Positions 14,984 through 23,029 of a DNA stretch of 60,957 nucleotides are shown in pieces. Below the pieces are notes generated by a model that was not told where the DNA came from, did not search any database, and saw nothing but the letters and a program-made list of their open reading frames with translations. The DNA is from Myxococcota bacterium (GTDB lineage: Bacteria > Myxococcota_A > Bradymonadia > UBA7976 > UBA1532). Position 1 is the stretch's first letter; each line of letters begins with the position of its first letter. The stretch is from contig JAKLJY010000042.1 in the NCBI GenBank assembly GCA_023150895.1, forward strand, positions 1 to 60,957. Reading direction: 5' to 3'. The position numbers and the translations under genes were made by a program.

Positions 14984-17959
14984 ATGCATTTGCCCCAGCC
15001 CTCGTCCCGCCTGAGAAGCGCTCGCCGCGCCGTGTTCATCGCCTTGATCTGCGCGGGCGCCGCCGCCTGCGACGACACGCAGTCCGTCACGCCCGAGCAA
15101 TCCGGAGGCAACGGGAACGGCGGCGGCGCGGCCGGCGGCGCCGACGCGGGCCCCGCAGGCGGGTCGTCCGGTGGCACCGACGCGGCCGCCGGGGGGGCCG
15201 TCACCGACGTCGGCCTCGTCGACGCCGCGGGCCCGGCCGATGCGGGGTCGGTCGGACCCGATGCCTACGTCCCGCCGCCCGGGGGGCAACCCTGCCAATG
15301 GGCTTCGGACTGCCCCTTCGGCGACTGCATCGAGGGCGCTTGCAACAACGAGCGCCCCCGTTCCTGTGTCGAAGGCGGCGACGCCGCCTGTCCCGAGGGC
15401 GAGGTCTGCGGCGGCTTCGAGAACAGCTACTGGTGCATGCGGCCGTGCGAGCTCGACGAGAGCTGCCCCGTGCGCAGCCGCGCCTGCAATGCCAACTTCG
15501 ACTGCTCGCGGCGCTCGAGCTGCCACGACGGGCGCTGCATCAACAACTGCGAGACCGACGCCGACTGCGGCGAGCGGATGTGTTTCGACGGCGCGTGCAT
15601 TCCGTACCCGCAGGTGTGGACGGGGGCGGCGCCCACCCCCCGGGGCGAGCCGGGGCAGCTCTACGCCGGCGTCGGCACCGTGCCGCTCGACTACCCCGTC
15701 GGCGTCGAACTCGCCGGCTTCGGCGCGCGCGAGGGGCCGTTCGGGCCCTACTCCGTGGCCCTCGGCGGCTCGGACCGCTTCTTCGAAATGCAGGACGTCC
15801 GGGTCGTGGCGCTGTCGACGGACGAAGAGACGACGCTGCTCGTCCGTCTGCCCCTCTGCTGGTCGTCGGATCTCGTCTTGACCCGCGCGGCGCAGAAGCT
15901 GCAGGACCTGACGGGCGTCAACTACCGCGATCACATCGTCAGCTCGGCGACGCACAGCCACAGCCAGGTCGGCCGCTATTGGACGATCGTGCCCGAGACC
16001 GGTTTCGGCGTCTTCGGACACGGGCAGTTCTCCAAAGAGGTCTTCGAGCGCATCACCGACTCCGTGGCCGGGGCGATGCACGAGGCCATCGGCGACCTGA
16101 AACCGGCGCGCTTCGGCTACGCCCTGCGCGAGAGCTTCGATCCGGGCAATCGCATCAACAGCGACCGCCGCAGCGAGAACCCCGACTTCAAGGACGACCG
16201 GGCTCTGGTGCTGCGCGTCGACGACCTCGAGGGGCGCCCGATGGCCGCCGTCGTGCGCGTGGCGCTGCACGGCACGCACATGCTCTACCCCTGGGTGACG
16301 GGCGACGCGCCCGGCGCGGTGGAGGCCATCGCCACGCAGAACCTCTCCGCCGAGTTCGGCCGCGAGGTGCCGGTGCTCTTCTTCAACGGCAACGCGGGCG
16401 ACGTCAGCCCCCGCGGCGACGACGGCGTCGAGGTCGACTGGGGCAAGATGCAGACGGTCGGTCACCGCATGTGGCCCATCTTCCGCGAGATGTGGGGCAG
16501 CATCGCGCCCGCGTCCGAGCTGGACATGGAGCTCATCACCCGCCGCATCCCGGTCAGCTACCGGCACATCGGCTACGACGCCTCGGCCCGCGAGTTCCGC
16601 TCGGTGCCCGACGGCAAGCCCCTCATCTACGGCGCTTTCAAGTGTGTCAACGCCAGCATTCCGCGAGAGGAACCCGGCTACCGCGACGGCACCTACGTCT
16701 GCGCCATCGACCTCGAGAACTTCCGCGGCGCGCCCGTGCCCGAGTTCATGAAGGCCACCGTCAGCGCGCTGCGCCTCGGCGAACTGGTCGTGGCGACGCT
16801 GCCCGGCGAGCCGACGTCGGCCCTCGGCGACGCCCTGACGCGGGGCATCGACGCCGACGCCGAGGCTGCCGGCCACCCCGAGTACGAGGCCGTGACGTTC
16901 GGCTACTCGCAGGACCATCACCTGTATCTGGTGCCCGAGGAGGACTGGCTGCACGGCGGGTACGAGGCTTCGCAGAACATCTGGGGGCCGAAGTTCGCGC
17001 AGTACGTCGCGGGGGCCGTGCGCGGGCTGGCGGGCGAACTCTTCACGCCGGAGCGGGAGACGGTCGACACGGGCATCAAGGCGAGCCTCTACGACTTCTT
17101 GCCGGACGACGCGGTCGCCCCGACGCCGACGATGGGTCTGCCCGGGGGCATCATCGAATCGCCGACCGGACGGGTCCCGCGCGGTGCGCTGATGCGCGTG
17201 CGGTTCAACGGGGGTCACCCCGGCGTCGACCTCCCCTACGCCCACCTGGAGTACCGGCGCGACGACGGTGTGTTCCTGCCGGCCGGCCGGGCCGCCGGCG
17301 GGCTCGTTTATGACAACAGCCTCTACGACACCGTGACGATCTATCGGGGGGACTACGACACCGATCACACCTGGGAGATCGAGTGGGAGCTGCCCTTCGA
17401 CGCGCCGGTCGGCACCTACCGGGTGCATCTCGCCGGGCGCACCTTCGACGGCAGCGCGGCGGTGCCCTACGACGTCGTCAGCGCGGACACCTTCGAGCTC
17501 GTGCCGGCGACGCTCGCCGTGCGCGAGGTGCAGGTCGACGGTGCCGCGGTACACGTCGAGGTGACGTACCCGGACGGGCCGACGAACGACGACGGCGAGG
17601 CGCCCTTCGAGGCCCTCGAGACCCGCGGGCATCTGTTGCGGACGGACCCCGAGCGGCGCTTCGATGGCGAGGCCAAACGATACGCGTTCATCCTCGGGCG
17701 CGATCTCGACCCGGCCCGGCCGGTGCGGATCGCCTTGTCCGGCGCGGGGCAGGCGAGCTTCGAGGCCGCGCCGCAGCCCGAGTCGGCCGAGGTCGAACTC
17801 GTGACCTCGCGCGCCGACGACGGCACCGAGGGACGCACTCGCATCGGCGGCTGGCCGACGAGCCGCGTCTCCATCAACGCGCCCGGGCCCGGCCGGTACG
17901 ACGTCACGGTCACCGACGCCTACGGCAACCTCGCCACCACGAGCGTCGACGTGCCTTGA
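14984..17959 (+). CDS. Neutral/alkaline ceramidase-like lipoprotein
   Basis: A 991-residue lipoprotein (ATG at 14984; lipobox ending GAAAC, Cys29). A Gly/Ala/Asp linker and a Cys-rich segment (~95-205; CQWASDCPFGDC, CETDADCGERMC) precede a neutral-ceramidase domain (~220-680): YAGVGTVPLDYPVGVELAGF at its start, SSATHSHSQVG around 323 (zinc histidines) and FFNGNAGDVSPRGD around 468-478 (catalytic and zinc region). The C-terminal ~280 residues are Ig-like/beta-rich, as in bacterial ceramidases. The expected reaction is hydrolysis of the ceramide N-acyl bond at the cell surface. The zinc-binding and GDxSP motifs are retained. Alternatives within the family include other lipid amidases. Confidence 0.82.
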   Translation: MHLPQPSSRLRSARRAVFIALICAGAAACDDTQSVTPEQSGGNGNGGGAAGGADAGPAGGSSGGTDAAAGGAVTDVGLVDAAGPADAGSVGPDAYVPPPGGQPCQWASDCPFGDCIEGACNNERPRSCVEGGDAACPEGEVCGGFENSYWCMRPCELDESCPVRSRACNANFDCSRRSSCHDGRCINNCETDADCGERMCFDGACIPYPQVWTGAAPTPRGEPGQLYAGVGTVPLDYPVGVELAGFGAREGPFGPYSVALGGSDRFFEMQDVRVVALSTDEETTLLVRLPLCWSSDLVLTRAAQKLQDLTGVNYRDHIVSSATHSHSQVGRYWTIVPETGFGVFGHGQFSKEVFERITDSVAGAMHEAIGDLKPARFGYALRESFDPGNRINSDRRSENPDFKDDRALVLRVDDLEGRPMAAVVRVALHGTHMLYPWVTGDAPGAVEAIATQNLSAEFGREVPVLFFNGNAGDVSPRGDDGVEVDWGKMQTVGHRMWPIFREMWGSIAPASELDMELITRRIPVSYRHIGYDASAREFRSVPDGKPLIYGAFKCVNASIPREEPGYRDGTYVCAIDLENFRGAPVPEFMKATVSALRLGELVVATLPGEPTSALGDALTRGIDADAEAAGHPEYEAVTFGYSQDHHLYLVPEEDWLHGGYEASQNIWGPKFAQYVAGAVRGLAGELFTPERETVDTGIKASLYDFLPDDAVAPTPTMGLPGGIIESPTGRVPRGALMRVRFNGGHPGVDLPYAHLEYRRDDGVFLPAGRAAGGLVYDNSLYDTVTIYRGDYDTDHTWEIEWELPFDAPVGTYRVHLAGRTFDGSAAVPYDVVSADTFELVPATLAVREVQVDGAAVHVEVTYPDGPTNDDGEAPFEALETRGHLLRTDPERRFDGEAKRYAFILGRDLDPARPVRIALSGAGQASFEAAPQPESAEVELVTSRADDGTEGRTRIGGWPTSRVSINAPGPGRYDVTVTDAYGNLATTSVDVP

Positions 17960-17961
17960 AA

Positions 17962-17983
17962 GTCGGCGCCGGCGCCCGCCGAC
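17962..17983. terminator. Bidirectional terminator-like hairpin
   Basis: GTCGGCG pairs with CGCCGAC (7 bp), and the 8-nt loop CCGGCGCC is itself a palindrome. It fills the 28-bp gap between the converging ceramidase and HDOD genes. No U-tract is present on either strand. Confidence 0.5.
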
Positions 17984-17987
17984 GCGC

Positions 17988-19673
17988 TCAGCCCGGCAGC
18001 GTGCGCCGGTGCCGCTCGAGGGCGCCCTCGATGAGATCGCGCATCTCGCGCAGGAAGACGAAGCGGTTGCGCTGGAAGCACCGCACCGGATCGTCGGCAT
18101 CGCCGTAAAGCATGCCGACCGCCCGGCCCTGGATGCGCACGGGGAAGAGCACGAACCCCCGGGCCGCGAAGTGGCGGGTGTACCAGAGGGGCACGCGGTG
18201 CTGCCGGTTGGCTGGTGCGGCCACGTTGTCGACCACGATGTCCTGACCGTCGAGGCCGGCGAGCGCAAAGACATCCCCCGAGCGCTCGAGGGCGAACCGC
18301 AGGTGGCGGCGCATCTTGACGGCGTCCGGCCCGAAGGCGATGCGCGCGACCATGTGCGGCGCGGGCTGCGAGTCCGCCGGCGACGTGCGGAAGACCTCGC
18401 GCAGGCACAGCGCGGCGTGCGTGAACCCGAAACCGCGATACAGCGTCTCGACCGCCAGGGACAACAGCTCGTGAATCGGCGCCCCCTGCCGCACCGCCGC
18501 CTCGAGCTCGGCGCGCCCCTGCGAGAGAAACGCCTTGCGCCGGGCGTCCTCGAGGCGCTCCGTCCGGGCGTCGACGCCGGTGGCCGCGTCCGGGGCGCCC
18601 GCGGGAAACTCGCTGCCGTCGGGCCCGGCGAAGGCGAGCAGGTGGCGGACGAGGGGGTGTTCGTCGGCGCCGAGGCCCAGATCCGCCGCGTGATGGCGGA
18701 TCTGCCCGGCCACCATGACCAGGAGGGACCGGATCTGCGCCGCCCCGGTCTCGAGCGCCTCGCCGTACAGGTCGACGACGGCGTCGAGCTGCCCGTGCGG
18801 GTCGACGGCCGTCTGCAACACGGCGTTGGCGAAGGCGGCGAGCAGGTGCAGCCGCGCCGAGCGGGCTTTCGGGGGCTTCGGCGGGGCGCTCGGCGCCGGA
18901 CGCAGGGCCCAGATGATGCTGTGCGGCAGGCCGAAGACCCGCGCGACCGCCGCGCCGAGCTGTGCGGCCGTGCAGCCGACCACCTTGAGTTGCAGGTCGG
19001 GGACGGGCAGCGGATCGGGCAACAGGCGCAGGGCGGCGACCTCGTCGGCGTCGAGGGGCAGGTAGGCCTCCAGGGCGAGATCCCCCAGCCGGTGGTACAT
19101 CGCACAGACGAAGGCCTCGTCGGGCAGGCTGTCGTCGCACCGGCTCCCGCCGTCCGATGCGCGGGCGTCCTGAGATTGCACGAAGGCCCGCGCGAACAGC
19201 CCCGCGCCGAACGACAGGACGGCCTGCGCCGCGAGCGGCCCGCCCCGCGGGTGGTCGCGCAGGCGCTGATACAAGATGAGAGACAGCGCCACGCGCCGCA
19301 CCTGCTCGAAGCCGAGCAGAATGACCGCCCGCGTGACGGTGGCGACGGGCTCGTTGTACTGCCGGTAGGCCGGCCCGTTGACGAGCCGTAGCAGGCGCGT
19401 CGTCAGCGCGAGATCCCGCACGATGACGGCCACGAGGTCCTGCACCGAGGTCTCGTGGCGGTCGACGAGGCGGTTCACCTCGGTCAGGTGGCGCGCCACC
19501 GTGGGGAAGTCGAGGCTGCGCTCGATGCTCTCGGCGTCCGTCCCGAGGAGCGCGGCAATCTTGGGCGGGCGCTCGACCCAGGGGTCGAACGTCGCCTGGC
19601 AGCGCTCGCACACACCGCTGCCCGGCCCGACGGGCGACGAACAGCGGGGGCACTCGGTCAGGTAGGCGGGCAT
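17988..19673 (-). CDS. HDOD-domain signalling protein with zinc ribbon and GAF domain
   Basis: A 561-residue cytoplasmic protein. Residues 8-25 form a zinc ribbon (C8-x2-C11 ... C22-x2-C25). Residues ~40-290 are an HDOD domain (LVNGPAYRQYNEPVATVTRAVILLGFEQVRRVALS; key pieces are LLRLVNGPAYR and ILLGFEQVRRVAL), a non-catalytic HD-fold relative common in signalling. The C-terminal ~200 residues have the layout of a GAF sensor (HMVARIAFGPDAV ... FVLFPVRIQGRAVGMLYGD). The ATG at 19673 is preferred over a GTG four codons earlier because it has AAGGTGGG at usual spacing. Its partner or ligand cannot be told. It runs 25 bp downstream of the peroxidase gene and may be co-transcribed with it. Confidence 0.85.
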   Translation of the reverse strand: MPAYLTECPRCSSPVGPGSGVCERCQATFDPWVERPPKIAALLGTDAESIERSLDFPTVARHLTEVNRLVDRHETSVQDLVAVIVRDLALTTRLLRLVNGPAYRQYNEPVATVTRAVILLGFEQVRRVALSLILYQRLRDHPRGGPLAAQAVLSFGAGLFARAFVQSQDARASDGGSRCDDSLPDEAFVCAMYHRLGDLALEAYLPLDADEVAALRLLPDPLPVPDLQLKVVGCTAAQLGAAVARVFGLPHSIIWALRPAPSAPPKPPKARSARLHLLAAFANAVLQTAVDPHGQLDAVVDLYGEALETGAAQIRSLLVMVAGQIRHHAADLGLGADEHPLVRHLLAFAGPDGSEFPAGAPDAATGVDARTERLEDARRKAFLSQGRAELEAAVRQGAPIHELLSLAVETLYRGFGFTHAALCLREVFRTSPADSQPAPHMVARIAFGPDAVKMRRHLRFALERSGDVFALAGLDGQDIVVDNVAAPANRQHRVPLWYTRHFAARGFVLFPVRIQGRAVGMLYGDADDPVRCFQRNRFVFLREMRDLIEGALERHRRTLPG

Positions 19674-19698
19674 GGACCCGCCCACCTTAACACTCCCG

Positions 19699-20853
19699 TC
19701 ACTTCGCGGGGGAATCCGGCAGCGTCGGCTCGGCGATGTACTCGCCGGGCAGCTCGCCCGTGAGCGTATCGAGGAACGCCAGAATCGACTTCGACTGCTC
19801 GGGCGTCAGGTCGCGGCCGAGCTGATGGCTGGCCATCATCTTGACGGCCTCGTCGAGCGAGGCGACCGAGCCGTCGTGGAAGTACGGGCCCGTCTTGGCG
19901 ATGTTGCGCAGGCTCGGCACCTTGAAGAAGCCCTTGTCGGCCTCGTTCTTGGTGACGGCGAAGCGGCCCTCGTCCGGCTTGACCTTGGGGTCCGCCGGCG
20001 CCGGCCAGGGCTTCACGAGGCCGAGCTTGTTGTACATCGACCCGCCGACGTACGCGCCGCTGTGGCAGGTGACGCAGCCCGTCTCGACGAACGTGTTGAA
20101 GCCGTTGATCTCGTCGGCGTTCAGGGCGGCTTTGTCGCCCTTCAGGAACTTGTCCCACTTCGAGGGCGTCATCAGCTTGCGCTCGAAGGCGGCGATGGCC
20201 CGGCCCATGTTCTCGAAGGTGACGGGCTCCTTGGCGTCGGGGAAGGCCTTCTTGAAGGCCTCGACGTAGCCGGGGATGCCTTTGAGGACCTTCTCGACGG
20301 CCTTGCCGTCCTTCATTGCCATCTCGACGGGGTTGGTGACCGGCCCCATCGCCTGCTCTTCCACGTCCTTGGCGCGGCCGTCCCAGAACTGCGCGACGTG
20401 GCCGGCGGCGTGGTAGACGCTCGGGGAGTTGCGGCCGCCGAGCTGCTTCTTGTGGCCCTCGGAGAAGGGCTTGCCGTCCACGCCGTAGGTGTTCAGGCCG
20501 TGGCACGAGTTGCACGAGACGTCGCCGCCCGCCGAGAGGCGCTTGTCGAAGTAGAGCTGCCGGCCGAGGTCGATCTTCTCGGGGGTGAGCGGGTTCTCCG
20601 GGTTCTCGACGACCTCGGGCAGGGGCGCGAAGAGCTCGAGGCGCTTGGGGTCGATGGCGGGCGCGGCCTGGGTCGGCGGGGCTGTCGGCGCGGCGGACGC
20701 GGCGGCGCTCGAGGCGGCCGGTGCGGGCTTCGACGCGGCGGGTTTCGTCTCCGTCTTGCCGGCCCCGCCCTTGTCGCCGCAGGCGGCGAGGCCGAGGGCG
20801 AGGGCGAGACTGCTTGCGGTCGTGACGAGGGTGAGTTTTGCGGGCGACTTCAT
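19699..20853 (-). CDS. Di-heme cytochrome c peroxidase-type lipoprotein (CCP/MauG family)
   Basis: A 384-residue lipoprotein (lipobox LGLAAC, Cys25) with an Ala/Pro-rich tether to about residue 66. Two c-heme sites are visible: CNSCH at 114-118 and CVTCH at 260-264. Family landmarks include LGRQLYFDKRLS before the first heme, QFWDGRAKDVEEQAMGP between them and FFKVPSLRNIAKTGPYFHDGS after the second. The family reduces H2O2 to water with electrons from small cytochromes, or catalyses related oxidations. The single-polypeptide size (about 320 residues after the tether) is normal. It would sit on a membrane facing the periplasm. Upstream lies a 598-bp region that probably holds its promoter. Confidence 0.92.
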   Translation of the reverse strand: MKSPAKLTLVTTASSLALALGLAACGDKGGAGKTETKPAASKPAPAASSAAASAAPTAPPTQAAPAIDPKRLELFAPLPEVVENPENPLTPEKIDLGRQLYFDKRLSAGGDVSCNSCHGLNTYGVDGKPFSEGHKKQLGGRNSPSVYHAAGHVAQFWDGRAKDVEEQAMGPVTNPVEMAMKDGKAVEKVLKGIPGYVEAFKKAFPDAKEPVTFENMGRAIAAFERKLMTPSKWDKFLKGDKAALNADEINGFNTFVETGCVTCHSGAYVGGSMYNKLGLVKPWPAPADPKVKPDEGRFAVTKNEADKGFFKVPSLRNIAKTGPYFHDGSVASLDEAVKMMASHQLGRDLTPEQSKSILAFLDTLTGELPGEYIAEPTLPDSPAK

Positions 20854-21152
20854 GGTGTGGGTGACCTCCGGGGGGCAGAAATAGCCAGATGACGCAGCGT
20901 GTCAAGGGCCGGGTTCCGGTCGGACGGGTTCGGCTTTACCGGCGTCAAGAATCGCCGGGACCGGACCGCAGAACGGCACTCGCGCGGCACGAGCCGTCAG
21001 CGGGCCGGGGTGTTACGCCCGTGACGAGGCCGCCCGGTCTCGATGGCGTTCGCGTCTCGCTGACCGCCGCGTGCCGGGACCGCCGCTCGGTGGCATCGGG
21101 CCCTCTCAGAGCAGCATCTGATTCCAGAGACCCGCGGAGGCGCGCTCTCGTA

Positions 21153-21168
21153 CCATCGGATCCGATGG
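21153..21168. promoter_or_regulatory. 16-bp perfect palindrome, possible operator
   Basis: CCATCGGATCCGATGG is perfectly self-complementary and sits in the middle of the divergent intergenic region, about 300 bp from either start. A dimeric regulator site is one possibility; chance cannot be excluded. Confidence 0.3.
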
Positions 21169-21385
21169 AGCCGTGTAGACGACATCGTCACCGGTCACCC
21201 TCTCACCCGTCAGAGGGCCGAAGGTTCGAAGCAAGAGCGATGGGTGAGTCGCATGGGCGGACGACTGGCCCCGAACGACCATCCGCCTCGCCGCGGCCGC
21301 CGCGTCCGGGGTGGCCCCGTGTTCTTGGCGATGGGGTGGTCTGATGATCCTGTCGAATGACACTCGCCGTCATGTGCACCGTCGT

Positions 21386-21404
21386 GGCGGCGGTGACGGC
21401 CCGG
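21386..21404 (+). repeat. 19-bp direct repeat, left copy
   Basis: GGCGGCGGTGACGGCCCGG occurs here and again at 22902-22920, flanking the FG-GAP lipoprotein gene; the right copy contains that gene's stop codon. Confidence 0.55.
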
Positions 21405-21451
21405 TGAGGATTCGGCTTGCCTTCCGGGTCCTACGGGAGTCGACTTCGCGC

Positions 21452-22912
21452 ATGAAGTGCCGCCCTTTGTTCATCGGCTTCTTGACCCTCACCGCCTGCG
21501 GAACGGACACGCCGGGCGGTCAGGGAGATTCATCGGACGTTGGCGTCATGATCGACGGGCGCACGGAGCCGCCCACCGACGCTCGGTCGGACGGACCTTC
21601 GCGCGCCGATGTCGCTCGGCCCGACATGAGCAACATGCCCGACGTCGAGGCCGCGGCGGACGCGATGGTTCCGCGCTTGGACGCAGGAGACGCAGGAGAC
21701 GCAGGCGACGCCGACGCGTGGTGGCGTCAGGTGCCGCCCCTCTGCGACAGCGTTCGCACGTACGAAACGGACGGCCCGGGCCGATTCGAGCTGATCGCGA
21801 CACTTACTGGCACGGCGACCGGGGTACTCGAGGTCGAGGGTCAGCAAATGAAGCTTCTCGGGCGGGGCCCCGAGTCTACGGAAGATGTGCCTGCGGGCGT
21901 CGCGCTCACGCTGCGTGACGACCGCACGTTCCAGATAGACCCGACGGCCAATGCAATGGGCTTGTACGGCGTGCAGTCGACGGACGCGCCCGGACTCTTC
22001 TTCGCGATGAGTTCCTACCCGCTCGGGGATGTTCCGGAGTGCGGGAGGGACCGCGGGCTGTCGCTCGCAGCCATTCGACTTGCACCGTCGAACGAACCGT
22101 GGTCGATGGAGCCCCTCACCTGCATTCAGCCCGGGCAGGCCGCGTACTGGCAGCGCGATCTGGTCGTCGACTCGGACCTCGACGGCCACTTCGAAGTGCT
22201 CACGGCCAGTCCAACGAAACTCGACGAATTTCAGGACGGAGCGTTCGTTCGGCTCTACGAGGATCTCCCCGAGATGCCTCTGGCTCAGTATGACGTCGTC
22301 GCGGGCTTCGCGGCGGGCGACGTCGACGGGGACGGCTTCGTGGAATTCTCCCTGCCGGCGCAGATCGCTCAGGACGCCGTTCTGGGGGCCAATCGTGGCG
22401 TCCTGCGCATCGTCGAGAACCGACGGGAGAACGGCTTCGTCGTCACGCAGCAGACCGTCTCCGCGGCCTACACCCCCTACTTCAACGCCATCGGCGATGT
22501 CGATGGCGACGGGCGGCTCGAGATCCTGCACGGCGGGCCGGCCTACGGGTGCCGCTCGCTCGACCTCTATACCGCCATCGCCGATGACACCTACGCCGTG
22601 CGGTGGCACGGCGAGTACCTCGACATGGACTTCAAGCACCTCGGCGAGGCCCGGATGGGCGACACCGATGGCGACGGCGACCAGGAGATCGCAATCCCGC
22701 TCGGCTGCACCGTCCGCGTCTTCGAGTGGCAGGAGACCGAGCTCGTGGACATTGCGGCCATCGACACGAATCCGCACTGCGGCTACGCCGAGGTTTTCCC
22801 GGGCGACTTCGACGGCGACGGCGCCGACGAGTTGGCGGTGACGACCCACTGGAGCGCGCTGGGCCAACCCGAAGATCCTACGGGCATTCAGATCTGGAAG
22901 CGGCGGCGGTGA
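21452..22912 (+). CDS. FG-GAP/VCBS-repeat lipoprotein
   Basis: A 486-residue lipoprotein. The ATG at 21452 is used because it opens a lipoprotein signal (FIGFLTLTAC, Cys16). Residues ~17-100 form an Asp/Ala-rich linker. The second half carries FG-GAP/VCBS-type calcium-binding beta-propeller motifs: AAGDVDGDGFVEF, AIGDVDGDGRLEI, MGDTDGDGDQEI and FPGDFDGDGADEL. Such propellers usually bind ligands or partner proteins at the cell surface; no catalytic residues were seen. Third-position GC is visibly lower in the first half than in neighbouring genes. Flanked by an exact 19-bp direct repeat. Confidence 0.8.
   Translation: MKCRPLFIGFLTLTACGTDTPGGQGDSSDVGVMIDGRTEPPTDARSDGPSRADVARPDMSNMPDVEAAADAMVPRLDAGDAGDAGDADAWWRQVPPLCDSVRTYETDGPGRFELIATLTGTATGVLEVEGQQMKLLGRGPESTEDVPAGVALTLRDDRTFQIDPTANAMGLYGVQSTDAPGLFFAMSSYPLGDVPECGRDRGLSLAAIRLAPSNEPWSMEPLTCIQPGQAAYWQRDLVVDSDLDGHFEVLTASPTKLDEFQDGAFVRLYEDLPEMPLAQYDVVAGFAAGDVDGDGFVEFSLPAQIAQDAVLGANRGVLRIVENRRENGFVVTQQTVSAAYTPYFNAIGDVDGDGRLEILHGGPAYGCRSLDLYTAIADDTYAVRWHGEYLDMDFKHLGEARMGDTDGDGDQEIAIPLGCTVRVFEWQETELVDIAAIDTNPHCGYAEVFPGDFDGDGADELAVTTHWSALGQPEDPTGIQIWKRRR
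21680..21706 (+). repeat. Three 9-bp tandem units in the lipoprotein linker
   Basis: GACGCAGGA is repeated three times (third unit with one change), encoding Asp-Ala-Gly units. Change in copy number would stay in frame. Confidence 0.6.
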
Positions 22913-22920
22913 CGGCCCGG
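22902..22920 (+). repeat. 19-bp direct repeat, right copy
   Basis: This is an exact copy of 21386-21404. It overlaps the last codons and stop of the FG-GAP lipoprotein gene. Confidence 0.55.
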
Positions 22921-22984
22921 CGTCCACGCCATCGACCCATCGGCGACAAATCCGCGGGTGCGTGCGGTTCGATTTGACAGGGGG

Positions 22985-23015
22985 TTCTGCCCAAAGCCAC
23001 GGAATCGTGGCAGAA
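22985..23015 (+). promoter_or_regulatory. Stem-loop in the leader of the aminotransferase gene
   Basis: CCACG pairs with CGTGG around a GAAT loop, and an outer TTCTG pairs with CAGAA across a 7-nt left bulge. It ends 14 nt before the ATG at 23030, so if transcribed it could affect translation of the downstream pair. No known riboswitch was recognised. Confidence 0.3.
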
Positions 23016-23029
23016 GGCTGAAACGACCC

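Larger units (their letters stand above)
20854..21451. other. 598-bp intergenic region between divergent genes
   Basis: No convincing gene was found here. Open frames on both strands (for example 20889-21344 plus, 21106-21363 minus) are Arg-rich, lack recognisable domains and have no good ribosome-binding site. The region is less biased in codon position than its neighbours. It contains a 16-bp perfect palindrome and one copy of a 19-bp direct repeat, listed separately, and must hold the promoters of both flanking genes. Confidence 0.6.

Noticed and set aside
14900-19105. A 1401-codon open frame on the minus strand
   Set aside because: It crosses the ceramidase gene antisense and the HDOD gene in the wrong frame; no recognisable domain and low-complexity composition.
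19673-19685. GTG start for the HDOD protein
   Set aside because: The ATG four codons later has the better-placed ribosome-binding site and directly precedes the zinc ribbon.
20889-21344. A 151-codon frame in the long intergenic region
   Set aside because: Arg/Pro/Ser-rich, no RBS, no domain, and no codon-position bias clear enough to call a gene.
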